64,000 nt of DNA from Anabaena catenula FACHB-362 (lineage in GTDB: Bacteria; Cyanobacteriota; Cyanobacteriia; Cyanobacteriales; Nostocaceae), in assembly GCF_014698735.1 (NCBI RefSeq), contig NZ_JACJTQ010000007.1, positions 1 to 64,000 on the forward strand, read 5' to 3'. This document shows, in pieces, positions 36,384 to 44,117 of the stretch. A program made the position numbers and the translations under genes. Below the pieces are notes generated by a model that searched no databases, was not told where the DNA came from, and saw only the letters and a program-made list of their open reading frames with translations. The stretch's first letter is position 1; every line of letters starts with the position of its first letter.

Positions 36384-37022
36384 TTACCCCCTCGAACCTT
36401 CTACCACCTCCAATAAACTCCGCAACATCCAATAAGCAGAAGTACCTCCAGGATCTTGATGTCCCAAACTTCGCTCACCTAAATAACTTGCCCTGCCTTT
36501 TTTAGCTAACATGGGGATAGTTGCCTTTAACCCTTGTTCTGCCGCAATAACCGCCCTCTGCAAAGCTTCTACAGTCTCCAAACCTTCGCTGACAGCTTGC
36601 TCAAAAGCACCTACAGCCGGAGACATCACATCTATCATAGTTTTATCTCCCAACTGCGCCTTACCACGCTCTAGTAAACCATCTAAGCCAGCCTGAAGGA
36701 CTTTTAGGGTATCTTCTGTTGTTAATTCCTGCTTGCCATCTGTTGCGGAACTAGCCCTTAAAAACCAAGTTCCATAAAGGGGTCCACTGGCACCACCAAT
36801 ACTGGAAATTAAGGTCATGCTGACAGCTTTGAAAATGCTGCTGATGTCTTTACCTGTAAAACTCCCTAACTGACTGCTGACTTTTTTAAAGCCGCGATCC
36901 ATATTGATACCATGATCACCATCACCTATGGCCGCATCTAATTCTGTCAAGTCTTCTTTATGATGCTCAATGACAGAAGCGAAAACCTGTAACCATTCGA
37001 CAATTTGCACCTGAGTAATCAT
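36384..37022 (-). CDS. dhaL: Dihydroxyacetone kinase subunit DhaL (ADP-binding)
   Basis: A 212-residue subunit that holds ADP/ATP as a stable coenzyme. The conserved DAAIGDGDHGINMDRGF motif contains the aspartates that bind Mg-nucleotide. SSIGGASGPLYGTWFLRAS is the nucleotide-binding loop and GRASYLGERSLGHQDPGG the C-terminal family motif. It receives phosphate from DhaM and transfers it to dihydroxyacetone bound to DhaK. It begins 1 bp after dhaK. Confidence 0.95.
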   Translation of the reverse strand: MITQVQIVEWLQVFASVIEHHKEDLTELDAAIGDGDHGINMDRGFKKVSSQLGSFTGKDISSIFKAVSMTLISSIGGASGPLYGTWFLRASSATDGKQELTTEDTLKVLQAGLDGLLERGKAQLGDKTMIDVMSPAVGAFEQAVSEGLETVEALQRAVIAAEQGLKATIPMLAKKGRASYLGERSLGHQDPGGTSAYWMLRSLLEVVEGSRG

Positions 37023-37023
37023 C

Positions 37024-38097
37024 TCACATTCCCCAGCGTAAACTTGGCGTTTTTACTGGTGCATCCCATAACCGCAGCATCTCATCATCCAACTTCAGCA
37101 GAGTAATTGAGCAGCCTTGCATTTCCAAAGATGTCATGTAGGGGCCAATTAAGTTTCGCACAATTTGTAGTCCTTCCTGCTCACAGATTTCTGCTAGTTT
37201 GCGATAGACAAGATAAAGTTCAGAAATGGGAGTCCCACCCATACTGTTAACAAATGCTAGAATGCGATCGCCTTTTTGCAGGGGTTTATTTAACAGTTCC
37301 ACATCTACCCATCCCTCTGTGGCTTCGTTCCATTCCCGCACTGTGCGACTATAGGCGGTATCATCAGTAAGCGATCGCACTAAAATCTCTGTAATCTCAT
37401 CGGCTGATTTCATGGCAACTCTTTCTCTACCAGGTTCCCCATGAATCCCAATCCCTAATTCTATTTCATTATCTCCCAAGGCAAAAGTCGGTGTACCCTT
37501 CATTGGCACTGTACAAGAACTGAGGGCAACTCCCACACTCCGTCCATGCAAATTTACTTTTCTACACAAAGAAGCTACTTGCTGCAAATCATAACCTTGT
37601 TTTGCGGCTGCACCACAAATTTTTTCCGCCAGCACCGTTGTTCCTACACCTCTTCTGCCTTGGGTATATAAACTATCTTTCACTGCCACATCATCATCAA
37701 TGATAATATTTAGGGTACGGATGCCTTCACTTCTAGCTAATTCCGTCGCCATTTCAAAATTCATCAAATCGCCACTATAATTTTTGACAATATAAAGAAT
37801 ACCAGCACCACCATCTACCTGTTGCGCTGCGGCTAACATTTGGTCAGGTGTGGGTGAGGTGAAAACTTCCCCAGGACAAGCAGCATCAAGCATTCCATCA
37901 CCAACAAAGCCAGCGTGCATCGGTTCGTGACCACTTCCACCTCCAGAAATAATTGCTACCTTTCCCCCAATAGGTGCATCGGCACGATAGACAAAAGTTG
38001 GCTCATAATTTACCTTAATTAAATCACCATGAGCCACAGCCATTCCTTCTAGACTTTCCCTAACAAAGTCTTTCGGTTGATTAATCAGCTTTTTCAT
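37024..38097 (-). CDS. dhaK: Dihydroxyacetone kinase subunit DhaK
   Basis: A 357-residue dihydroxyacetone-binding subunit. The [17 protein letters not shown] motif and His219 in GIGIHGEPG (the residue that forms the covalent hemiaminal with dihydroxyacetone) are intact. Length and fold (K1 plus K2 domains) are normal for PEP-dependent DhaK. It is first in the operon dhaK-dhaL-(DhaM-HPr-EI). The product dihydroxyacetone phosphate enters glycolysis and the Calvin cycle. Confidence 0.96.
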   Translation of the reverse strand: MKKLINQPKDFVRESLEGMAVAHGDLIKVNYEPTFVYRADAPIGGKVAIISGGGSGHEPMHAGFVGDGMLDAACPGEVFTSPTPDQMLAAAQQVDGGAGILYIVKNYSGDLMNFEMATELARSEGIRTLNIIIDDDVAVKDSLYTQGRRGVGTTVLAEKICGAAAKQGYDLQQVASLCRKVNLHGRSVGVALSSCTVPMKGTPTFALGDNEIELGIGIHGEPGRERVAMKSADEITEILVRSLTDDTAYSRTVREWNEATEGWVDVELLNKPLQKGDRILAFVNSMGGTPISELYLVYRKLAEICEQEGLQIVRNLIGPYMTSLEMQGCSITLLKLDDEMLRLWDAPVKTPSLRWGM

Positions 38098-38189
38098 AAT
38101 TCATATTCAAAGGGGCTAAAAATCAGAATAACCGTTCATAGCACCACTATTCAGTATTTTTGCTGATGATTACCCTTGAGATTAGTAAA

Positions 38190-38358
38190 CTATAGGAATC
38201 CTAAATGATTTCTGTTAGCTTGCGTGGCGTAGCCATTAGCTTGCGTGGCGTAGCCATAAAATATCCAAGTGTTGTAGGGTAGGCAATGCCCACCAAAACC
38301 CGCATATTGTGGGAAATGCCCACCCTACGTATATGTTCAAAAATCAAATATTAGTCCT
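38190..38358. mobile_element. MITE-like element, opposite orientation to 14231-14356
   Basis: It begins CTATAGGAATCCTAAATGAT and ends ATCAAATATTAGTCC, the mirror image of the element at 14231-14356. The interior has two copies of GCTTGCGTGGCGTAGCCAT (the earlier copy has one) and the pair GTAGGGTAGGCAATGCCCACC / GGGAAATGCCCACCCTACG. It ends just before the def stop codon. Confidence 0.65.
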
Positions 38359-38361
38359 GTT

Positions 38362-38904
38362 TCACCTCTCACCTGCTATACCAATTATCTGCTTTTGATA
38401 TTCTGCTTCAGTCATCAATTCATCAGTAGATTCTACCCTATCTAAAAATACTTTTCCTTCCAGATGATCATATTCATGTTGAAAAATTCTGGCTACGAAA
38501 TCAGTTAATTCTTGCTTTTGCAAATTCCCATTTCTATCTGTATATTCAATCTCAATTTTTTGATATCTAGGAACTAAACCCCTAATTCCAGGAACACTTA
38601 AGCAACCTTCCCAACCTTTGACGACTTCAGTTGAGTGAGAAATGATTTGGGGATTAATCATTGCTGTTGGTTCCATTTCCGGCGCAGAGGGATACCGAGC
38701 ATTAGGACGGGAAGCGACAATAAATAAACGATAAGATTCTGCTACTTGGGGAGATGCAATTCCTACACCGTTAGCTTGGGCAACAGTGGCGATTAAATCG
38801 TCGATTAATTGCTGGATACTCTGATCTTGAATATTTTCAACCTCAACTGCTTTTTGGCGTAATATCGGATTACCTAATTGAATAATTGGTGCTAATTCAG
38901 TCAT
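38362..38904 (-). CDS. def: Peptide deformylase
   Basis: Removes the formyl group from N-terminal methionine of new proteins. The three active-site motifs are present: GVGIASPQVAES (motif I), EGCLSVPG (motif II, metal-binding Cys) and HEYDHLEG (motif III, HExxH). It is 180 residues, the usual length. It lies 48 bp after the HtrA gene on the same strand, so co-transcription is likely. A MITE-like element abuts its 3' end. Confidence 0.96.
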   Translation of the reverse strand: MTELAPIIQLGNPILRQKAVEVENIQDQSIQQLIDDLIATVAQANGVGIASPQVAESYRLFIVASRPNARYPSAPEMEPTAMINPQIISHSTEVVKGWEGCLSVPGIRGLVPRYQKIEIEYTDRNGNLQKQELTDFVARIFQHEYDHLEGKVFLDRVESTDELMTEAEYQKQIIGIAGER

Positions 38905-38952
38905 GAAATCAACTCCTGTAAATTGGGATTTAATCTTGATAAATATCTGAAA

Positions 38953-40197
38953 TCAACTTTCATTCCTAATGGGTAAAGGTGCAGGTTTAACTATGATTTG
39001 AGTTGGTTGCCCATTTCGCTCTACTTGAATTGGTAATGGACTACCAATTTTGCTATTTTCCACTAGCTTTTGTACTTCCTCTACTTTATTAACAGGTTGG
39101 TTATTAATGCTTTTGATTACATCACCAAAGCGAAGTCCACCAATTGCTGCTGGTGAGTTAGGGGCAATTTTCAATAATAAAACTCCTTGATCTGTGACTA
39201 AATTCACGCGATCGCCAAATGTACTAATAAATTTTTCCTTAACTTCAGGTGTCAGTGTCACCATTTGAATACCCAAATATGGATGATCTGCCCTACCTTT
39301 AGTAATTAATTCCTGAGATATTTTCTGTACTGTATTAATAGGAATTGCAAATCCTAAACCTTGAGCGCCTTGGATAATTGCTGTATTCATTCCTATCACT
39401 TCACCACGAGCATTCAACAATGGTCCACCAGAATTACCAGGGTTAATTGCTGCATCTGTTTGTAAATAGTCCACACGTTTATCATTAGCGCCAATCTCAC
39501 TACCAGAGCGACCCATAGCACTGATAATTCCAGAGGTGACAGTATTATTTAAACCTAAAGGATTACCAATGGCAATCACAGGTTCTCCAGGTTGTAAAAT
39601 ATCGGAATTACCTAGAGCTAAGGTTGGTAGGTTATTAGCGTCAATTTGAATCATCGCTACATCCGTTACTGGATCTTCACCCAAGACTTTACCGTTAAAA
39701 GTGCGTCCATCTTTGAGTGTAACTGTTACTCTATCAGCGCCGTCTACTACGTGGGAATTAGTCAAAATTTGCCCAGAGGAATTAATTATAAATCCTGATC
39801 CGCTACCTCTTTCTACTCTTTCTCTTGATTGTGGGACTCTATCGCTGAAAAACCGCTGGAAAAATGGATCGCCAAATTCTTCCGCTGGTTGAGATGTGAT
39901 TGTTCGGGTAGAATCAATGCGAACCACAGCACCGCCTACATTTTGTACTACTTTAACTATAAAGTTAGGATCTCCAGAGGAGGAGATCATGGCAGGAGGA
40001 GCCACTACTGGAGTATTCTGACCTTGAGAAATATTTTGTTCGGCTTCTAAAGTCTTGCTATTCATACGGGAACAGCCACCAACAAGCACAACTGTTAAAC
40101 CAGTTAACATCCACCCTCTTGTTTTGGTTCCCAATTTGTGGAACAAAAACTTGGTATCCATATTTTTGGGTGTTAAGTGATGATTATTTGTCTTCAT
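38953..40197 (-). CDS. HtrA/Deg-type serine protease with one PDZ domain
   Basis: A 414-residue envelope protease of the cyanobacterial HhoA/HhoB/HtrA group. The N-terminal signal with a lipobox-like LVGGC (about residues 38-42) suggests export and possibly lipid anchoring. The catalytic triad is visible: His in TNSHVVDGADRV, Asp in PVTDVAMIQID, and Ser in NPGNSGGPLLN. A single PDZ domain lies at about 305-395, including IGGLRFGDVIKSINNQPVN. It degrades misfolded periplasmic proteins. The start at 40197 is used, with 40161 (MDTKF) as alternative. Which of the three paralogues it is cannot be told. Confidence 0.92.
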   Translation of the reverse strand: MKTNNHHLTPKNMDTKFLFHKLGTKTRGWMLTGLTVVLVGGCSRMNSKTLEAEQNISQGQNTPVVAPPAMISSSGDPNFIVKVVQNVGGAVVRIDSTRTITSQPAEEFGDPFFQRFFSDRVPQSRERVERGSGSGFIINSSGQILTNSHVVDGADRVTVTLKDGRTFNGKVLGEDPVTDVAMIQIDANNLPTLALGNSDILQPGEPVIAIGNPLGLNNTVTSGIISAMGRSGSEIGANDKRVDYLQTDAAINPGNSGGPLLNARGEVIGMNTAIIQGAQGLGFAIPINTVQKISQELITKGRADHPYLGIQMVTLTPEVKEKFISTFGDRVNLVTDQGVLLLKIAPNSPAAIGGLRFGDVIKSINNQPVNKVEEVQKLVENSKIGSPLPIQVERNGQPTQIIVKPAPLPIRNES

Positions 40198-40612
40198 GTG
40201 TAGTTTAGTCTCCGTGTTAGTCCCTGAGTGGTAGGATATTGGCTACTTGGTGTAGACCAGATTAATTAAGTTTAAAGTTAAATGATTGCTTGCTCTTTCT
40301 TCTATTGTGGCAATTAGCAGCTATCTCGTCCCACCTGTGAAACTTGGATTAAAATAATTCGTAATTCTTAATACTCCAAGCCTTGTTAAATAAAGGTTTC
40401 AGATTTTCCTCTGCTGAGTGTGATGAATTTCTGATTACAGCGATTTTCGGATAAATGAACCACATTTTTTTGTCTCACGCAGAGGCGCAGAGGCGCAAAG
40501 TGTTTTTTATGTTATTGCATTTTTTTACTGCAAAGTAACTCAGAGTTAATGAGTGTTAAGATATACTATATAATAGTAAGTTACTTAATAGACCCCAACT
40601 AAATTTATTTTT
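40198..40612. other. Intergenic stretch between divergent genes
   Basis: About 415 bp. It contains the HtrA promoter, a stray TAAAATAATTCGTAATTC (40351-40368) from the TAATTCG repeat family, and ACGCAGAGGCGCAGAGGCGC (about 40477-40496). No gene or RNA was recognised. Confidence 0.4.
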
Positions 40613-41803
40613 ATGGTTAATGCAAAACAGGAAGCAATAACAATATTAAACGATGCTTTAAAGGAATTAGAATCACCAAAGGGTAGTGTTGCATCAGGTG
40701 TTCAAAAACTTTTGCGTGCTGCTTCGATTCTTAATGAAGAACAAATTATATCTTGGTGTAACTTTCATCTGGGGAAACCTGATTACATTGAACCTGTTGA
40801 AAATTATCTAAAAGCTTTAATAGAGCAACAAACAAATAAGAATAAACTAACTGAAGAAGCATTTTCTAAAGCAGAACTTAATTTTAAAAAATCAGGAGTA
40901 AAACTAGATTATCATTTTGATAATGATGATTTAAATTTCCTGCATGACGAAGCTGGAGGGGGAGTCTCAAGCATAAGCTTTATAGAAGAAAAATATGCAG
41001 ATTTAGTAAAAAATAAGAGAGGTAATGATGGAACATACTATAAATCACATTTGTTTAAAAGAATAGCTCATATAAAAAGAAAATCTCAGGAAAAAGCTAT
41101 TTATCTTCTTAATAAATATGTATACACAAATACAACAAAAACAACTTTTGATTTTCTTAAAGAAGAAGTTGATGATAAACTATTAGATTTAAATCCTGAA
41201 CTAGCAGAAAAGCTCATGATTGCTTTTAAGTCTGTCTCTAGTGATAATCCAGAAGAATGGTCACACGCTTTAACTTCTTGTAGACGACTTATTGAAGGAC
41301 TTGCAGATGAGCTTTTTCCATCAATTGATAATGATATAAATGGCAGAAAATTAGGTCAACAGCAATATATAAACAGACTTTGGGCGTTTATGGATAAAGC
41401 CATAGAAAGCGAATCTAATAGAGAATTAGCTAAAACTCATATTGATTTTTTAGGTAGCTATTTACAAAAAACGCACAAACTTACTAATAAAGGTGTTCAT
41501 ACTTCAATTACCAAAATTGAAGCAGTTAAAACAGTGTTTCATACTTATTTATTAATTGCTGATATTTTAGGATATTTAGATAAAAGTGTAGTTAAAAGAG
41601 AAACTAAACTTAATATCCATACAGCAACACTTGATGAATTAGAAAGTATACTAAGTATCAAACGAACAACAGCCAAAGAAATTATTAAGTTGCGAGCATT
41701 ACAGGGTACATTAACACCTGAGTTATTAGAAAATGTTCAAGGTATTGGACAGAAAACAGTCGCTAAAGCGCAAGAGTTATTTTCATTTGATTTGATTGAA
41801 TAA
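40613..41803 (+). CDS. AbiTii/HEPN-like protein with a C-terminal helix-hairpin-helix domain
   Basis: A 396-residue protein. Residues 1-60 (ILNDALKELESPKGSVASGV then QKLLRAASILNEEQIISWCN) resemble the AbiTii abortive-infection domain. The middle part (about 200-315) includes WSHALTSCRRLIEGLADEL, a possible HEPN RNase motif R-x5-H (RELAKTH, about 270-276) and TNKGVHTSITKIEAVKTVFH, which recalls HEPN-like families. The C-terminus (about 335-396) is a ComEA-like HhH domain (LNIHTATLDELESILSIKRT then GIGQKTVAKAQELF) that binds nucleic acid. No HIP1 site was seen here. The domain names are from memory. An antiviral, RNA- or DNA-damage response is inferred. Confidence 0.6.
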   Translation: MVNAKQEAITILNDALKELESPKGSVASGVQKLLRAASILNEEQIISWCNFHLGKPDYIEPVENYLKALIEQQTNKNKLTEEAFSKAELNFKKSGVKLDYHFDNDDLNFLHDEAGGGVSSISFIEEKYADLVKNKRGNDGTYYKSHLFKRIAHIKRKSQEKAIYLLNKYVYTNTTKTTFDFLKEEVDDKLLDLNPELAEKLMIAFKSVSSDNPEEWSHALTSCRRLIEGLADELFPSIDNDINGRKLGQQQYINRLWAFMDKAIESESNRELAKTHIDFLGSYLQKTHKLTNKGVHTSITKIEAVKTVFHTYLLIADILGYLDKSVVKRETKLNIHTATLDELESILSIKRTTAKEIIKLRALQGTLTPELLENVQGIGQKTVAKAQELFSFDLIE

Positions 41804-41931
41804 CTGTGAACAACAAAGAATCTTGGTTTTTTATCTAAAAGCTGAAAATTTTACGGTTATCTATTTGCTTTAGGTTATAGAATTACTGTAGTATCTCAAG
41901 ATGATCAGAATGAAATAAACGAGGTGAAGTC

Positions 41932-42213
41932 ATGACAGTAAAAGAAGAACTAATCAAAGAAATTTCTCAAACCCCTGACTTTTTAATCCAAGAAGTATTA
42001 AATTTCTTACTGTTCATTAAAAACAGGTTTAAGCAAAGAATTTCCGAAAATAAAACTGGAGATTTTACCGATACCTTAGCATCACAATCTTTTTTAAATT
42101 TCATTGATGATGTGAGTAGTCAAATTCCTCAATCAGAATGGGAAAAGCTACCATCTGATATGTCAAAAAATTTAGATCACTATCTATATGGTTCACCCAA
42201 GAGTGAAGAATGA
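41932..42213 (+). CDS. Probable antitoxin of a type II toxin-antitoxin pair
   Basis: A 93-residue acidic protein. The start (TVKEELIKEISQTPDFLIQE then VLNFLLFIKNRF) is typical of DUF2281-like/small antitoxins of cyanobacterial VapBC systems, which bind DNA or dimerise through that helix. The second half is a polar toxin-binding tail. A GAGGTG site lies 9 bases before the ATG. The stop overlaps the start of the PIN-domain gene by 4 bp. Confidence 0.75.
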   Translation: MTVKEELIKEISQTPDFLIQEVLNFLLFIKNRFKQRISENKTGDFTDTLASQSFLNFIDDVSSQIPQSEWEKLPSDMSKNLDHYLYGSPKSEE

Positions 42214-42626
42214 AAAAAGTATTTGCTGACACAGGTTACTGGATTGCTCTACTAAATCCTAACGATGAATTGCATCTTAAAGCTAGAAGTGTGACTGCAT
42301 CTTTATTGCCTAATGTCCGCATAGTTACCAGTGAAATGGTATTCACTGAATTGTTGAATGCTTTTTCTAAACAAGGAAGTAATTTTAAGAGAGCAGCAAT
42401 TAGTCTAATTAATCAATCTTTTAGCAATTCTAATATTGAGATTGTTCCTCAAACGAGTGAACTGTTTATCAGCGCACTCGAATTATATAACCAACGTCTA
42501 GATCAAGGTTGGAGTCATACAGATTGTGCGTCATTTAAAATTATGGAGATGCAAAATATTTTAGAGGCTCTTGCTTATGATAAACACTTTGAACAAGCAG
42601 GTTTCATAGCTTTGCTGCGGCATTGA
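42210..42626 (+). CDS. PIN-domain ribonuclease toxin (VapC-like)
   Basis: A 138-residue PIN-domain protein. The first acidic residue is in VFADTGYWIALLNP (Asp7), and others are in TSEMVFTELLN (Glu) and WSHTDCASFKIM (Asp), forming the metal-binding acidic cluster of single-strand RNases. The C-terminal ALAYDKHFEQAGF supplies the last conserved Asp. Its ATG overlaps the antitoxin stop, so toxin translation is coupled to antitoxin. The pair lies 90 bp upstream of dnaN. Confidence 0.85.
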   Translation: MKKVFADTGYWIALLNPNDELHLKARSVTASLLPNVRIVTSEMVFTELLNAFSKQGSNFKRAAISLINQSFSNSNIEIVPQTSELFISALELYNQRLDQGWSHTDCASFKIMEMQNILEALAYDKHFEQAGFIALLRH

Positions 42627-42716
42627 ATTTTTATATGCTTTCGGATATCGAATTGTATTTCAATCCCCAGTCCAAAATTTGTTACCATTATCCTTCACCA
42701 GCTGTATCTCAGATTT

Positions 42717-43865
42717 ATGAAATTAGTTTGCGCTCAAAGCGATCTCAGTACCAACCTATCACTCGTCAGTCGTGCAGTACCATCAAGGCCAACTCATCCC
42801 GTACTTGCTAACGTACTGCTGCAAGCGGACGCTCAAACTAACCAAGTCAGCTTAACAGCCTTTGATCTCAGCTTGGGTATCCGAACCAGTTTTAGTGCTG
42901 AAGTCTTAGAAGGGGGAGCGATCGCACTTCCTGCTAAACTACTTGTAGACATCACCTCCCGTCTACCAGAAGGCGAAATCACCCTAGATGACGAATCAGG
43001 GGACAACACCGGAGAAGGTATCATTGTGACTCTCAAACCCAAAAGCGGCAAGTATCAAGTCCGCGCTATGGGAGCAGAAGAATTTCCCGAATTACCCATA
43101 ATTGAAAATTCAGAAGCAATTCACCTCACCACGGCTGCTTTAATTGAAGGACTAAGAGGTTCATTATTTGCTACTAGTGCTGATGAAACCAAACAAGTTC
43201 TCACCGGTGTGCATTTAACAGTTAAACAAGACACCTTAGAATTTGCAGCGACTGACGGACACCGTCTAGCTGTTCTCGAAACAACTAATGAGCGTCCGCT
43301 GGAGGGTAGCAGTCAACTTGAGGTAACAGTACCAGCGAGAGCATTACGGGAACTACAACGGATGTTAGCTCATAGTTCCTCAGAGGAAACTGTAGCCTTA
43401 TATTTTGATCAAGGTCAAATAGTGTTTGCTTGGCAAAATCAACGCCTAACCAGCCGAACTTTAGAAGGACAATATCCCGCGTATCGGCAATTAATTCCCC
43501 GCCAATTTGAGCGACAAGTTACTATTGAAAGGCGGCAATTTATTAGCACTTTAGAGCGGATTGCTGTGTTAGCAGATCAGAAAAATAATATTGTCAAAGT
43601 TAGCATTGATAACGCCAATCAAGAAATTACTTTATCTTGTGAAGCCCAAGATGTGGGTAGTGGTACAGAATCTATGCCGGCACAAATATCTGGAGAAGAT
43701 ATAGACATTGCTTTTAATGTCAAATATTTAATGGAAGGCTTGAAAGAGTTACCATCTTCAGAAATTCAAATGCATTTAAATCAAAGTCTCACACCAGTAA
43801 TTTTTACACCTTTGGGTGGTTTAAAAATGACTTATTTAGCTATGCCTGTGCAACTTAGGAATTAG
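42717..43865 (+). CDS. dnaN: DNA polymerase III beta subunit (sliding clamp)
   Basis: A ring-shaped clamp that tethers DNA polymerase to DNA. The 382-residue length fits the three-domain bacterial clamp. Typical segments are SLVSRAVPSRPTHPVLANVL (domain 1), TDGHRLAVLE (domain 2) and the C-terminal MPVQLR, part of the partner-binding pocket. It is not next to dnaA or recF in this window, as usual in cyanobacteria. An upstream toxin-antitoxin pair means its promoter is probably within the 90-bp gap or in the toxin gene. Confidence 0.97.
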   Translation: MKLVCAQSDLSTNLSLVSRAVPSRPTHPVLANVLLQADAQTNQVSLTAFDLSLGIRTSFSAEVLEGGAIALPAKLLVDITSRLPEGEITLDDESGDNTGEGIIVTLKPKSGKYQVRAMGAEEFPELPIIENSEAIHLTTAALIEGLRGSLFATSADETKQVLTGVHLTVKQDTLEFAATDGHRLAVLETTNERPLEGSSQLEVTVPARALRELQRMLAHSSSEETVALYFDQGQIVFAWQNQRLTSRTLEGQYPAYRQLIPRQFERQVTIERRQFISTLERIAVLADQKNNIVKVSIDNANQEITLSCEAQDVGSGTESMPAQISGEDIDIAFNVKYLMEGLKELPSSEIQMHLNQSLTPVIFTPLGGLKMTYLAMPVQLRN

Positions 43866-43962
43866 AAATTTAGAGAAAATCTTACCTATGTAGAGTAGAA
43901 CAATGAATCCAGTCAGCAAACTCTGTTTTCTCATTGAAGCAGATTCTAAATTTGCTTTTTAA

Positions 43963-44069
43963 CTCGTTCCCAGTTTCCAACTGGGAATGCTATCACAGAG
44001 GCTCTGCCTCTGCTATCATTAAAGGCAGAGCCTTCTAAAATTCATTCCCATCCAGAGTATGGGAACGAG
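43963..44069. repeat. Palindromic dispersed repeat with CTCGTTCCCA ends
   Basis: A 107-bp sequence with ends CTCGTTCCCA and TGGGAACGAG, an inner stem GTTTCCAACTGGGAA and AGGCTCTGCCTCTG / AAAGGCAGAGCCTT. It is noncoding, after dnaN, and would fold into a long double hairpin. The ends resemble a well-known dispersed repeat of cyanobacteria. Confidence 0.7.
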
Positions 44070-44117
44070 AATACAGTTTTTTTTAATATAAAATCCCAAA
44101 TCTAAAATCTAAAATTG

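Noticed and set aside
42623-42811. A 62-codon plus-strand frame between the toxin gene and dnaN
   Set aside because: It overlaps the start of dnaN in another frame and has no binding site or motif.
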